A stretch of 64,000 nucleotides of DNA from Cladopsammia gracilis (lineage: Eukaryota > Cnidaria > Anthozoa > Scleractinia > Dendrophylliidae). The stretch's first letter is position 1. Every line of letters starts with the position of its first letter. This document shows, piece after piece, positions 34,690-47,931 of this stretch. A program made the translations under genes and the position numbers. A model generated the notes under the pieces. The model was not told the origin of the DNA. It saw only the letters and a list, made by a program, of their open reading frames with translations, and made no database searches. The stretch is taken from assembly GCA_022457155.1 (NCBI GenBank), contig JAJGOT010000131.1, forward strand, positions 1,038,501 to 1,102,500, written 5' to 3'.

Positions 34690-35399
34690 AGGGAGGAGGA
34701 ATTCCGGGGTATGGAGTAGTTTCACACCCCCTAATAGGAGTGGGAGAGCCCAAACAAAAACTTTCGGTGTTGGTATGTGTCAGGAGCATTGGCTCCTGGT
34801 ATGTGTGACGATATTTCATTTTTGTTACGTGAGGTGTTTTTCGACTGTTTGACATTAGTAGAGATTGAAGTCAGCCAGTTGTCTGGTTCTTTCTGTAGCT
34901 AGTCTCCGAGTTCTGTAGCTAGTCTCCGGCAAATGAGTTCTAATACAAACGAGAACGGCCGGTTTATGTCAAAAGACTAAAACAGTTTCCACTGATCGAA
35001 GATGAAAAGTTCACAGCTGCCTAACGATGTCCACGTAACAATCACTATCTTTTAGACAAACTAGTCTTTTATCGTAGATGATAAAGGTACAGCAACATGT
35101 TTTGGCACTACCTGAAGTTGCAATTTGATAAATTTAACTAAATGAAAACCTTTCCCAGAGTTGCTTGGATGCATGTTGTTGCAACGTTGTTGTTGGCGTG
35201 GAACTGTTTGCGCGTAGTTCTTTGTGAATTGTCACTCCCACCCCAATACTTCTAATTGCCCACCCCTTAACAATCCAGCCTTTCCGACGCTACTTTCTCT
35301 TGGGCGACTGTAGCCCGACATGGCGCAACCAAAACATTTTAGCCACTATAACATCACGTGATCAGAATCGGAGAGAATTTAGTGGTGAACAGTAAACAC

Positions 35400-35605
35400 T
35401 TAATGACTGGTCCCGAGGGAAACAGTGAATTTTATTTCACGAGAATCTCGAGATTCGAGGATGATCACGCGCTGGCGGCTAACAGTGCACTGTTACCCTC
35501 TGACGTCAAAAATGTTGGTTTGTTTGTTGGATGTCATGTGACCATGAATCAACCAATGAACGCGCGCGTTGTATTGAGATAAACTCCAGCTATATAACAA
35601 TAGAA
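35400..35605 (+). repeat. Dispersed repeat, copy 3 of the 16.7-kb family (partial)
   Basis: It shares GTTACCCTCTGACGTCAAAA and AATCAACCAATGAACGCGCG with the other copies. Confidence 0.65.
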
Positions 35606-35638
35606 AATGAGGCCATTTTCTCTTGGTGGTGAGCTATA

Positions 35639-36902
35639 AGGGGTGGACCATTAGAAATCCTGGGAGGGGGGTCAAAAATTTGTCAGTGTATGAATTTTTT
35701 TTTCGGCCAGAGTTTCCTGCAGGATTTTTTTTTCCGGGAGGTGCAAGCCTGCAGGTTTTTTTTTTCTGAGATCTTCTTTATAAATGCGTGCAAGCTCCAA
35801 TTTCTTTATACTTGGCCCAATCCATTTTTGTTATTAAACGCTGGACAGTCGATTTAAGTCAGACTGTCGAACCTTTGCATAAAAAATGGAGAGAAATAAG
35901 AATTGAGATGGAGTGGTCGAGCGCCGAAGGCGCGAGCCGCTAGGGGGGTCTGGGGGCATGCCCCACCAGAAAATTTTGAAAACTTGATGCTCTGAAACTC
36001 CATTTCTAGTGTTCTGAGACATTAATTTCTGTCAAAAATGTTTGGCAAATTGATGTGGCTTCGCGTCGCTTTGCGTCTCTTTGTGTGGCTCCACATACAA
36101 GTACTCGATTTCATTTTATATTTCTTGCTGTTTCTTTAGTTTATCTGGATATCAGAGTTAAGTATACGCAATTTCGTCTTTTTGTATAGTAACTATCATG
36201 AGAATTTGACGAAAATGACAGAACCGGATGTCAAAATCTGGATTTTTCCTATGCCGATCACATTGGTCGGGATTCGGGATTTTCAAGCAAAATCGGGGTA
36301 ATCTCGATGAAATCGGGACGGTTGGACAATCTGTAAACTAATGTTTTTAAAAAAGTACTTGCGTGTAGTAGAGCAGGTTACATATTTTATGATGTTTACA
36401 TAAACAAGGTTTTGGTTATATTAAGATATACCAGATCAGGGGCGGATTTAGGGGAGGGGTGCAGGGGGTACGCACCCTCCCCCCCACTGAGATGACCTAT
36501 GCGTTGTTCGCTTTTAAAATTTGTTTACGTCATCCTTCAGTTACGTCATTCCTTAGAGGTGCACCCCCTCCTAAGAAATGCACCCCCTCCAAAGAAAAAT
36601 CCTGGATCCGCCCCTGCAGATAGACCTTTGAGGCAGGTAATTTTTGATAGCATTTGACTCAACCTGAAGTTGCTTTTTGATGAATTTTTCTAACAGAGAG
36701 CATGTCATACTCTCATATGTTCCAGTTTAAAATAAATAAATAAATAAATAAATATATGTATATATAGCCAGTTAGCTTGCAGGATTTTATTTTTTTATGG
36801 TCAACTGCTTGCAGGAATTTTTTTTGAGACAATTTTCCTTTGCAGGATTTTTTTTTTGGTAATTGTCACCCCCCCTCCCAAGATTTCTAATGGTCCGGCC
36901 CT
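35639..36902. mobile_element. 1.26-kb TIR element with a nested smaller element
   Basis: 33-bp ends (GGACCATTAGAAAT plus a G-rich run, and its inverse) are nearly identical. T-rich stretches with 'gcaggatttttttt' recur near both ends. No transposase is seen. Confidence 0.75.
36437..36616. mobile_element. Nested MITE with CAGGGGCGGAT ends
   Basis: CAGGGGCGGATTTAGG and CCTGGATCCGCCCCTG are inverted ends, of the type common in animal hAT-derived MITEs. It sits inside the 35639-36902 element. Confidence 0.75.
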
Positions 36903-38523
36903 AACCACGATAAATTGAGTCACAAGATTTATTTAAAGAAGAAACATTTTCGGGGGAGGTCACTTATTTTAGGGGAAGGCAACTTTGGAAATTTTACAGC
37001 ATTAAATTTAGAAATCGCTCAAGAAAACCCGGACATACGATGCAATGTCGCTCGGTACATCGCACGCAACTTCAAAGTCACCCCATTTGTCTACGCCTGA
37101 ATTTGTTGCGTGCACCAAACTCATCGTCTGTTCACCATCCGCGACATTGTGCAACATTTATCCTCAATTACTCCTTGTTTCCCTAAACAGTTGTGTGAGT
37201 AATGTTCCACGAAATGTCGCATCCTGTGTCTATCGTCTGATTGTGCAATATTGTACCGTGTATCCGGCTCCTTTAGTGACTCGTATAAAATTCGTCAATG
37301 ATTTATCACCTGTGAGAAATCATCCTCGTGCATGCGAAACTGTCTCTGCAAATTACAATACTAAAATTAATCGTCGAAATTGCGGTAATACATACATATT
37401 AAAATTCTATTTGAAGTGAGCAAAGGAACTATATGTACTAGAGAATGTCAAATTATTAAATTGCGAATCAGTGATCCCTCGAGCTCTTTTAGCTCATCCT
37501 CCTCAGGCACTCAGACAGCGCCGGAAACTATGCAAGTACTATGAATGGGGATGTTTTGAGAGATACCGATACGAGTCGTATTCTGGAAATAAACTGATTG
37601 TGCTGCCATATGACTCGAGATTTTCCCTTTATTTTATATTCATGTGGCATAAAGTTAACCCATTTTTTCAGGGTTCTTTTTACATTCGTGTCAAAGGTGA
37701 CAAAATTTGGCGGCCGGCTGACAGCTGTTAAAGCTGATAAATCTTCCGGAGTTGATCACACTGTACCGAATGACAACTGAGTTGCACTACGGCTATTTAA
37801 AGTTTCCCTAAGGGATAGCTATTTTTACTTTCTTGATATTATAACTAAACGCCTGCTATTGTTTTTGTAGCCAACAGTTTTCAGGTATTGCTTATACATT
37901 TATTTGAGAACGTATTTCTTTAAAACTATCTTGTACTGAGTTATTAAGTTCGTAGAATGGTTAAAAAAAAAGAAAAAATGAGAACAACTGGTTCGATTTA
38001 TGGCTATGAAACTCCTTCCAACAACAGTCTGTTTAATTTCACCCGGCTAAAACATTTTTGGGGTGTGTGATTTTTACCTCGGGTGTTTCGTTCACCGTCA
38101 TTAGATTCAAGATTTCGGGGCTCTAAAGATCGCACTCTTGCAAAGATGTGATAAAATTCGTATGATAAACAAGAAAATTAAGAATTTTTGCAATTGGTGG
38201 AAAGAAATTGTTTAGGAGCGTCCAACAAATCGTTTCAGTGGAAAAGCTTTTCAGAAGGCCTAAGTCATCTTAAAAATTCGTAATAAATTAGATTAAAAAC
38301 CATAGTTTTCTGAAGTAAAACGTCGCCTCAGCATGGGAAATTTTAACACCTTTTTTGGAGGGATAAAAAAATGTCGTTTTGTGGGTACGAAATGAGGTCA
38401 GCTAGGATATTTGGAAATGTGAAAGCAGCAGTAAATTCGGGGACAAGAGTCCTTTCCCTGAAACCTTCTGCCGCTGAAATATTCAGTAAAAGAACCGATT
38501 AATTTGTGTCGCACAGTTTCATT
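36903..38523. other. Intergenic stretch, no supported gene
   Basis: Open frames at 37045-37419 (124 codons) and 37471-37731 have no recognisable domains, starts or splice context. I see nothing else that can be supported. Confidence 0.5.
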
Positions 38524-38727
38524 TAACCCTTTCACTCCCAGAGTCAATTATGGAGACATAGTTCTAACTTTTGAGTCTGTTGACGAAATCCTGTGGTGTG
38601 ACCATTCAAATGAAACCTCTTGAGCAGCATTTTTGCATGGTACCATTAGTTTTTCAATATTTTACAAAACGAAATTTTGGATTTTTCTTGAATTTTGTTT
38701 TTTAGCACTCTTGGGAGTTAAAGGGTT
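38524..38727. mobile_element. Single-unit copy of the 31.3-kb TIR/minisatellite element
   Basis: The ends AACCCTTTCACTCCCAGAGT and ACTCTTGGGAGTTAAAGGGT are inverted. One internal unit replaces the three at 31.4 kb, and the copy lies in the opposite orientation. Confidence 0.8.
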
Positions 38728-39604
38728 AAAGGCACTAAAATGATATGGAAAACAGTACAACGCCATTCCAAGCATTTCCTAAACAGTTCTCGTTGGGTGC
38801 CCATGCAAGGCAACATGGTTACCCAGCCTGATGGTTACCAGAATACTGTTTATATTCTAATTCGCTGCCCCGCTCAACCGAATACAAAACATTTATCATG
38901 TAATAGGCAACCACTATTGGGGTGTGTCAACACGAGCCGTATGCGACCCTCTTTATTATGTCTTTACAATCAAAACTACAAGATAATAAATTTTACAAAC
39001 AATTCGAAAAATACCGAAAACTCAACATATAACTAGATAGTAACTACCGATGTAGTATAAAGCTAAACAAAAAATCTGAACATATGCATGTATAATACTA
39101 ATACAATAAATATATCAATTCTTATAGTGGCTTGCAAATACAATAAACCTTACTCATTGGGTATTTAATTTAGAGGGTGAATGGACGGTCGTAAGACTCG
39201 AATGAATATGAATGAAAGCACCGCGATATATATACCAACGCCCCACTAATGAAGCATTGTGTAAACATGGCACATAACACCCCAGAGACGGGGTCACGTA
39301 ACCCATGATAAACACATAAGCTGCTATAAGCTGCAGAAGTAAAGCCGAAATTTGAAATCAGTATCCTTAGTTTTCACTTCAGACAGCCAAGCATTTAATT
39401 CAAATGAAACCTGCCTTTCATCGACAAAAGTATTGGTCTTTCCAGTCTAACACACTTTAATATGACAAATACGCTGAGATGGGTCGTCTTAAAATTGTTT
39501 TATCTCCAAAGACACTGCATTTGGATTCAAGATATAGAATGGCAATGTGTCAGAATGACTTCAAGTTGACGTTAAGTTTTAATACCGCTGGGTATTTTTT
39601 TTTT

Positions 39605-39636
<32 letters not shown>

Positions 39637-41187
39637 GGGGCTTCTTTTATTTATTTCAGCCTTTAATTGTTTATGATATGACGTCTTTTTCTTTTCCGCT
39701 ATCAGTAATGTGCCTCTTCCCGGGGTTTTGTCGCTAAGACTGAAATGCTCTGTATATTAAATCTCCATATTTAATTCTCCCATTGTCAGTTACATGTTAA
39801 GACAACTGTCTTGTAATAAGCTGTCTCAATTATTTTTGGCTTTTCCTCCGAATTATTTTTCGTATGATAATGAACATATCTTCAAGCGCAGTCCATTTCA
39901 TCTCTGCGACTCTCCGTTTATTTTCCGAGAACTGTAAGTAAAACCTGTGATAAATCGTTCCCTTATACAGCATATCAATTCATCTACGCAAGTTGGTTGT
40001 AGGAACTGAGACACAATTTTATTTTCTTGTCTGAGCTACATCAACAAGAAAACCGACGTTTCCTGCCATTAAAACCAAACCTCGCTCAAGTTTGCCGATT
40101 CATCCTCAATTTAAAATATATCGTAAACTAAAAATCTCGTAAATTAAAGATATGAATCGAAAAAAAAAATTGGACAACGTGGTTTGTAAATGACAAGGCA
40201 TATAATCTATATTCTGTTTAATTTTATTCGTAAAATATAGCTAATAGCTAGCTCAGTAGGTGTAAAACTTGAATATTAATTTACAAGTTAGTGTAGGCGA
40301 ATTCGGCACATTTATCTGCCGCAAAAACAGGTTTTGTATCTTTCTTTAAAACTGTTTTTTAAAGCGACGACTTACGCTCAATTATTAAAGTTTTATGTAC
40401 ATGCTGCAAATTGCAAAAGTTAATATATACATATCCTTACATGCGTCGTCACTTTAAAGCGACATCAGTTGATAACCTGTTGTCGACGGCTTTTTGACTG
40501 AGAAAAAAATACAATCTCTAAAACTAGAATCTATTGATTTCATATAAGTTAAAGAAAAACAACGAATTAAGAGAATAGCCACAAAAATACTGTGGCCTGT
40601 GACCAAACAGAGTGTATCGCGACTGCGTTTTATATTCATAATCCAATATGACTTGCCAAGTCCTTTATTCGTTTTAACTTCCTGTTGTTGTGAGGGCTTT
40701 CATCAATAGTATTTAATTATTAATTGCAAAGAAGTCGTTTCCCCCACAACATCGATATTATTTCTTTTTATAAACGAGTTGGCTGCAAGTAACATTCTAT
40801 AAAATACTATCGCGCCAAATGATTCAGCGGCGCAAACAGAAGAGCTATTAAAATGTTTTCTTCCCCTAAATGAATTTTCTTGGTACACTATCTTCTTAGC
40901 AAATCTGTTTTAGCTATTACCATCAAAATTGTGTGGTAAAACCGAGCTGGTGTAAATGTTTTGCAGTTATTTTATACATGACAGTCGTGTTTCAATATAT
41001 AACCTATTTTTCCAGTTCAGTTCTTTATAAAAACTACTGAGATTCTATCGACTTCCTGTTTAGCTAACCGAATTCTAATAATAAGATTTGGGGTAACAGG
41101 CTGCACTGACTAGCCCTTCAACAATTACGATATGGATTCGTTCATATCAGTTGAATTAATTTGTTCTTACTTTTGTTGTTATTGAAG
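38728..41187. other. Intergenic stretch, no supported gene
   Basis: AT-rich, with a poly(T)/poly(G) tract at 39596-39640. No coding signal or clear repeat was recognised. Confidence 0.5.
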
Positions 41188-41337
41188 GCGTCGCAGGAGC
41201 TGCTTCAACTTGATCAAAAGTTGTCTCGCTCCACTGAATTTCGACGTTCACGTAAAAAGACTGAATCAGAATGTCCTAAACTCAATTTGCCCGTGGACAT
41301 AAAAAATGAAGCATGTTTCATGATTTTAGACTGGAAG
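41188..41337 (+). other. Orphan exon-like segment opposite the minus-strand candidate gene
   Basis: There is an acceptor (gttattgaag), 50 open codons (ASQELLQLDQKLSRSTEFRR ... ACFMILDWK) and a consensus donor (AAG|gtaagt). It is phase 0 at both ends. No neighbouring exon on this strand could be found, and the product is not recognised. It may be a decoy, or part of a gene whose other exons I cannot see. Confidence 0.2.
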
Positions 41338-42107
41338 GTAAGTTTATATCCGAACTTGCTGCATAGCCGAAGCAAGTGACTTCCGCTTGGTGCGTTAAAT
41401 GTGCATTAAACGTGGACTGAAACTCCTCCAGTGCTTCTTTCTCGATATTTTCTGCTGTTTTTTGAAGCATTTTTCCTCGACGACGAGACGTGGGCGATTC
41501 TTTGCTGACGAGTTTCTCTGCCTCTTTAAGCTGGTCCGCTTTCTGTTAATTAAAACAAAATCATTTGTTAAATGCTCGGGGATTTATTCCTCGAACAAAC
41601 TTTAAGCTATGATAGCAGGTTTATTTTTGCTTTGCTTATCGCTATCTTTTGAGATATTTCTCAAGTAGTATAGTTATTGTACGCACACTTTCTTCGCCTG
41701 AATTAACACTTCAATCTCGTGACCACAATTTACACTGTAACGCGAATGTTTGGTTGCGATGAAAATAACCGTTTTTCTCATGGAAACTCTCAGATCCCTT
41801 GCGAATATTTGGTCGTCTGCTCATATTTGTAGAAATTTTGACTCGAATATCATAAATTTAAAAAGGAGACATGTTTCAAAGGTGTACTTTAACCGCATCG
41901 GAAGTGTATATAGCAAGCAAACATTGCCTCCTCGAGGCTAATACATCTCCCGTACCCTTAACCGTAAGAAACAGTCATAACGTGTATTTCTCGTACCTGC
42001 TTTGCCGCCTTTTCTTTCGTCTCTCGCAGCATTTTAAAATAACTTGTTTCTTCCACGAATTTGGGTGTATTGGAAAGCCTTCGCTTTGGTCGTTGTTTTT
42101 GTGACAT
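41318..42107 (-). CDS. Hypothetical two-exon gene, basic/coiled-coil-like protein
   Basis: Read on the minus strand, exon 1 (42107-41997) starts MSQKQRPKRRLSNTPKFVEE and ends at CAG|GTACGA. A pyrimidine-rich acceptor (ttaattaacag) opens exon 2 at 41542 in the same phase: KADQLKEAEKLVSKESPTSR, then EALEEFQSTFN, to a stop at 41318. The total is 111 aa, rich in Lys/Glu/Gln and probably helical. I do not recognise the family. The tail (INLPSSLKS) looks non-coding, so the true 3' end may be spliced differently. An alternative exon on the other strand overlaps it (41188-41337). Confidence 0.35.
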
Positions 42108-43176
42108 TCTGTCTAAAGTTTTCCACGATTTTTAGCGAGGCCCAGTTTGTAAACAAATGAAGCCGGCTTTTCAAGTGCGCAGACTGGCTCTTAAATTCAG
42201 CCGTGTCTAGCGAGCAGCTGTTACGTATATGGATGGGTCTGCTTTGGTTCTGGTAGCGCTTAAGTTTTTAGTCATTACCTCTGCTGTGTATGACATGCAG
42301 AGAGCCAATGTCTTTTGGTCTTTAGATTTCTAACATGTAAATTGAGTGGGTGCATTGTCACTCAGCGGGAACAGATGTTTCGTTTGACTGAATTCTTTTT
42401 TGTTTCACTTCATTAAGATGTCTTCTTTGTGCTATTAAGAACTGAGGTCTAATGCTTAGAAATTTACCTATAAATCAGTCAATGTAGGATCGGTAACGTT
42501 GGAACACCGTTTTACCTTGACACGAATGTCTACTATTCAGTTAACTCGTGGATTATCTCAGCCATTACTACATTTTTTACGTACCATACATGGTTCTTCA
42601 AGATAAAGTGTGAAGCGCATAAAACTATTAAATACGCGAAGGCCGTAACACAAACGTCTGCTCCGGAGAACAGAAACGCTTTCTATAAACGTAAATTTAA
42701 TGGAATTGTACAAAGGAATCGATATGTAAATTTAAGCACTAGATAAATTCCTCTTTTTCTACTTAGAAACAACTGCCTTGCAGAAGCTAAGTGTCAAGGT
42801 TTTTTTTTCACGTTCGTAAACAAAGAAATATAATTGCTCCATTCTTTTTCGCGGAGTACGTAAAGAACAGTGAAGACCAATTTTTTCCACAATTTCCACA
42901 ATTTTTTCAAGGGCTTGGTTGAATAAGGGAAACTTACAATTCTGCTTTCTTTTTTTTCCTTAACTAACCGACGTCGTTGTAACTAATGTTAATGCGACTG
43001 CGTCACAGATTACCACCATACATTCATGAGTTGTGCCATAAACTGTACCGGATATTTTTTAAGTTTCAATGGGTTTCCCGCCGTTTTGCAATTTATTTAC
43101 TTTTGAAAACGCAAGGTCTGCAAGCTCGACATTCATTGCACTTTTATTTACATATTACGAAACTAAATGAGTAATA

Positions 43177-43295
43177 GGCCCGGTTCAAACGTCGAACTTC
43201 ACATGTGCCGAATCTAATGCAAATGAGCAAAATCTATTGTTCTTGTCATTTGCATTAGATTCGGCACATGTGAAGTTCGACGTTTGAACCGGGCC
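43177..43295. mobile_element. Palindromic 120-bp MITE, copy 2
   Basis: Arms are almost perfect (GGCCCGGTTCAAACGTCGAA and its inverse). It is flanked by TA on both sides. Confidence 0.85.
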
Positions 43296-43950
43296 TAAGT
43301 CGCGCTCGAAATTGACCAAAACCTATTTATTGTTTATTAAGATCGAAAACAATACAATTCAGATATAGATTTAATACAATACAATTGAGATATAGATTTA
43401 AATAAGATATAGATTTGCTTATGTTGACTATAAATTGAAGCATAAATTAAAATGACAATAGTGAATTTTAAAGAAAACATTTATTTCTTCCGACTCCGAA
43501 ACAGTTTTGTGAGGTAAACATTAGGGGCCTTCTAATCGGACTACGAGAACGAGATTGAGCCGGGGTACGACTTTTCTAGCCTAGTTCGCGTGCTTTAGAG
43601 ATTATCACTCACGCCAAACATATTCCTAGAATCTTCTTATCCACTGGTTAGCAACAGAAAAGAGCGACAGTTTTGGGGACGGGACGGGACGGGACTGACT
43701 AGAATTTTAAAAAGTGGACTCCTACTCAATCTCGGACTCACAGTCCAATCAAGAGGCCTTGGACCGCAGGAAGCTCGGCAATTGTCATTAGCGCGGAAGC
43801 CGATTGATCCGAAACGTTGCCGAGGTTATGATTGACTTGCATGGTTTCATGCTGTGATTCTTATTTATTTTCAGTTTAATCATGTCGAACAAAACCTTAC
43901 CATTAGGGTGCTCAGTCAACACTCTTGACAATTCTGCTAAACACCTGGCC

Positions 43951-44045
43951 CCAGATTTTCAAAGAGTGGATAGCGCTATCCACTGGATAAATCACTATCC
44001 AGTGGATAAACGTTAACAAAACCCATTGCGCTATCCACCAGATAC
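43951..44045. mobile_element. Partial copy of the 14.7-kb foldback element
   Basis: It shares GATAGCGCTATCCACTGGAT and ATCCAGTGGATAAACG. Confidence 0.65.
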
Positions 44046-45063
44046 CCAGATCTCCCACTGTACAGTACAATCACGAGTGAGATCTGGGTACGAGATTACT
44101 CAGTGAACACGATAAAGGGACACATATCTCTTGGGATGGCGAATGGTACCTTTTCAAACGTGGGTCTTGCAAAATTTTGGTCCGGTCTCGAAATCTCGAC
44201 GGTCTCGTTTGTCTGGTGCTTTATCTGCCTCGGAATCTCGGACACTTTTGAAACCATCAGCGAAATCGGCTCTGAATTTTGGCTGATCAAACTCGTATTT
44301 ATTTCATTAAAAGATATCGTCTTTGGTTACCAAAATGCACACACAAATAAAACATTATACGTAAGTATTATCAATATAAGCTAAGTATGACCGGAGTTTT
44401 CATTTAAGATTTCAAGGCCGCGTAGCACGAGATTAGCGTTAAGTCACAAGAGAGTCGTTTAGAAACAGAAGTTAAGACAATGAACAGTAGAAACCACAAC
44501 TACAAACCAATGAGAGGTGCCGGATCTGTGACAAAGATCTGGATCAGTAGAAAAACTTGAATAAACGTAAAATAACACGGCAAACTGATCCGTACGGCCG
44601 AGAAAAGATTGACTCAAAAAAAAAATAAAGTAAAATAAAAGATATATATATTTTTTTATTTTAGAAACAGCTCTGCTGTTTCCTTCCTAGGGAGTTTGGG
44701 GGTATTTTTCCCCCGGGAAATTTTGAAAAATTAAAGCTTCTTAAACGTGTTTTCCGTGATTCTAAGCTATAAAATTACATTCTTGACTTTCCTTTTAATT
44801 TAACTAAAATCAAATATTTCTTACCATATCCAAAAGTCTATAATGTAAGCGTTAGATACTCCTCGAACGAATGAGAGAAGAAGTATAAAAGACGAATTTA
44901 AGTTGATAATTTTCGTGAAAAGCCGCTAATGCCGTATGAACAAGCATTTATCCTACGATGGTACGGAGAAATGTTTGGAAGACAAAACAAATTTCGTACT
45001 AGTCTAAATACCATACGAACGTATTAATGTATAGAGAAAGGCTACTCGCGTTAACGTCTAAGC

Positions 45064-45244
45064 GTCTAAGCGCTCTCTCCTCCGCAGAGGCTCCTATCAG
45101 TAAAGAACAGTAAAAGAGAAAATTGGAGCGTGGGGAACGATGGGAAGAGCGAAAGACTACCCAGCCTCCGCGCGTTTTTTTTTTTTTTTTTGCCAAGCGC
45201 GGAGCGTGACTGGGAGGCCTCTGCGGAGGAGAGAGGTCTAAGCG
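45064..45244. mobile_element. 163-bp foldback element with 9-bp flanking repeats
   Basis: The ends CTCTCTCCTCCGCAGAGGC and GCCTCTGCGGAGGAGAGAG (element 45073-45235) are flanked by GTCTAAGCG on both sides. The local sequence is itself a GTCTAAGC tandem, so the duplication length is not certain. Confidence 0.7.
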
Positions 45245-45251
45245 TCTAAGG

Positions 45252-47598
45252 AAAAGTTGAACAGGGGTCAATTCAATAAAACTTTTACAACTTTTAAAAG
45301 AACTTTTTAATAAAACTTTTAAAACTTTTTCGATTGAATGGCCATACCTTAACGCCGCTCTTAAATCTTTTAATTTCGGACCTGACATTATAAACTGGTT
45401 CAACATATTCTACAATAACGTTTCTAGCTGTGTTTTAAATAATGGGCATGCTTCAAATTTCTTCTCTTTGCAGCGAGGTGTTCGACAAGGTTGCCCTCTA
45501 TCGGGTCTCTTATTTGTCCTGGGGATTGAACTTCTAGCGAGAGCCTTAAAAAGCAATAGATCTATAAAAGGCATCCAAGTAGATAATCAAGAAATAAAAG
45601 TATCACAATACGCTGACGACACTACTGTCTTTGTCCGCGACCAAGAATCCGTTTCCGAACTACTTAAATTTCTAAATGATTTTAACTCTCTCTCTGGGCT
45701 GGAAATAAACACTGCTAAAACTGAAGGAATGTGGCTAGGACAATGGAAAAACAATCAAGACACCCCTTTTGGTTTCAAATGGCCAAAAGAACCGATACTA
45801 TCTCTCGGAATATTTTTCTCACAAAATCAAACAGATGCGGAAGAACTCAACTTTGGAACCAAAATTCGAGATTTAGAGAAAACTTTAAATACCTGGCAAA
45901 AAAGAAAACTTACGTTGTACGGAAAAATCAATATCGTAAAAACATTAGGACTCTCTAAACTGACTTTCAACGCTTCTGTTTTAAATGTGCCAAAACATTT
46001 TATACAACAAATAAATAAAATTATTTTCAGTTTCATTTGGGACGGCAAACCCCCAAAAATTAAAAACAGAACGGTCATCGCAGAAAAAAAAGGTGGCCTC
46101 AAAATGTGCGATTTTGAAATTATGGAAAAAGCTTTGAAAATTGCTTGGATTAGTAGAATTCAAAGTCAATCTTCTGCTTCTTGGAAAATTATTCCTAACC
46201 AGTGTGTAAATCACCTCGGAATTTCTCTTTTCTGACAAAATGTAACTACAAAACCGAATTACTTAAGCTAGAGAGCCTCCCTATTTTTTATCGCATGATT
46301 CTCGATTATTGGCGCGACTTCAAAAACTTACCTGATCGTACTACTACCAATATAAAAAATGAAATTATATGAAACAACTGTAATATTTTAATTGATAAGA
46401 AGCAAGTTTTTTATAGAAAATGGTTTGCAAAAAATGTTATTCATGTGCAACATTTACTGAATGAACAAGGCAACCTCTGTAGTTTTTTAGAATTCAAAAC
46501 AAAGTTTAATTTAGATGTACCCTTTACGAAGTTTTATGGTCTTATCAATGCCATTCCTCGCGCGTGGAAAAATGCTTTAAAACCGCATGGTCAAAACAAC
46601 CTCAACGATACTTCTACTACACCCCTAATCACAAGTTCTATTTATTCTGCAATCTTAAAAAACACTTTCGTACCACCAACCTCTCAAACTAAAATTTTAC
46701 GACACGGCTTTTTAGAAAATAATGTTCATAAAGTTTACCAAATGCCTTTCATAGTTACAAAAGAAGTTAAACTCATAATGTTTCAATACAAAATTATACA
46801 CAACATACTCCCTACTCAAACGAGCCTTTTCCGTGACGGTATCTCTGAAAGTGATCTTTGTCCGTTATGTGGGTGGGAGAAGCAAACTTTAAAACATATG
46901 TTAATCCAATGTAGTAAATCACTCTCCTTCTGGAATACGTTTCAAGAGTGGTGGTTTGAAAAAGCAGGTGAAAGACTTTCTTTAAAACACGGTAGCATAT
47001 TATACGGCTATTTTGACAATACAAAATACTGGCAGGCATTAAACTACTCAATTCTAATAGCAAAATACTATATATTCTGCACGTCAAACAGGCGCCAAGG
47101 TGAACTATACTTCTGTAACTTCCTGCTGCGAATCCAAGAAAAAATTGAAATAATTAAAGAAACTGAAATTGCAAAGAAATGCTTGCCTGCTTTTCGCCGA
47201 AAGTGGATAGTTCTTCTATAATTAGTTGTTCTTTAATTAATATTGGTAAATTTGTAAATGTAACCGTACGTTTGCGTAGTTCGTGTAGTATCATATTGTA
47301 ATGCAGTGATGTAAAAAATGTAGTATCATATTGTAATGCAGTGATGTAAAAATGTAGTATCATATTGTAATGCAGTGATGTAAAAATGTAGTATCATATT
47401 GTAATGCAGTGATGTAACAAATGTATTGTTCAAAATAAAAAAAAATAATGAAAAAAATAAAAAAAAATAAAACTTTTACAAGTGTAATTTTTAAAAAAGT
47501 GTTGCCATTGTTTCAGAGGTTGAAAACAATAGGTACACTTGTAAATTGCACTTACATGTATAAAAGTTTTATTGAATTGACCCCAGGTTTCAACTTTT
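45252..47598. mobile_element. Inverted-repeat (MITE-like) element split by the LINE insertion
   Basis: The left end (45252-45295, aaaagttgaacaggggtcaa ...) and the right end (about 47555-47598) are inverted copies over about 37 bp, sharing GGGTCAATTCAATAAAAC. The sequence AATAAAACTTTTACAA occurs on both sides of the LINE (about 45284 and 47466), as expected for a target-site duplication. Without the LINE the element would be about 200 bp. Confidence 0.6.
45321..47470 (+). pseudogene. 5'-truncated L1/Tx1-like LINE: reverse transcriptase C-terminal half and zinc-knuckle tail, inactivated
   Basis: Open sequence resumes at TFSIEWPYLNAALKSFNFG, continues through RGVRQGCPLSGLLFVLGIEL and the catalytic QYADD (45607-45621), and stops at 46235. 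The frame then shifts. The next reading frame carries one stop (46369-46371) and ends with a zf-RVT-type motif CPLCGWEKQTLKHMLIQC before a stop at 47219. The 3' part has four copies of a roughly 34-bp tandem repeat (47285-47420) and an A-rich tail. The endonuclease and N-terminal half are missing. It is a dead copy, inserted into a foldback element. Confidence 0.85.
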
Positions 47599-47931
47599 AC
47601 GCGACCATCTTGCGTTTACGCAAGATTCAACCAATTATATGTCCGGATTATATCATGTGATAGCTCGCCATCTGCATGGGCACCATGTTTAAAAAAATGG
47701 GGATTTATTCAGACGTCGAATTCTTGTTGATAGACGCAGTCAGAAAATATCCTTCCCTTTGGAAAACTTCGGATCCAAATCGGATAAAAATCGTTCGGTT
47801 AAAGAAAACGCCTGGACAGCTGTGGCTGAGGAGGTCAATAACGAAAGCGGTAAAGCGGTCTTCAGGCTTGAACGAAAATTGAGGGATGTAGCTGTGCTTG
47901 CAAACACTTAGTGGCGTTTTCAATACTAGTA

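Noticed and set aside
37045..37419. 124-codon open frame in intergenic DNA
   Set aside because: No recognisable domain, mixed composition, no splice or start context; chance length in low-stop sequence.
44103..44384. Open frames on both strands near 44.1-44.4 kb
   Set aside because: No domain or splice context, and the overlapping antisense frame is equally open.
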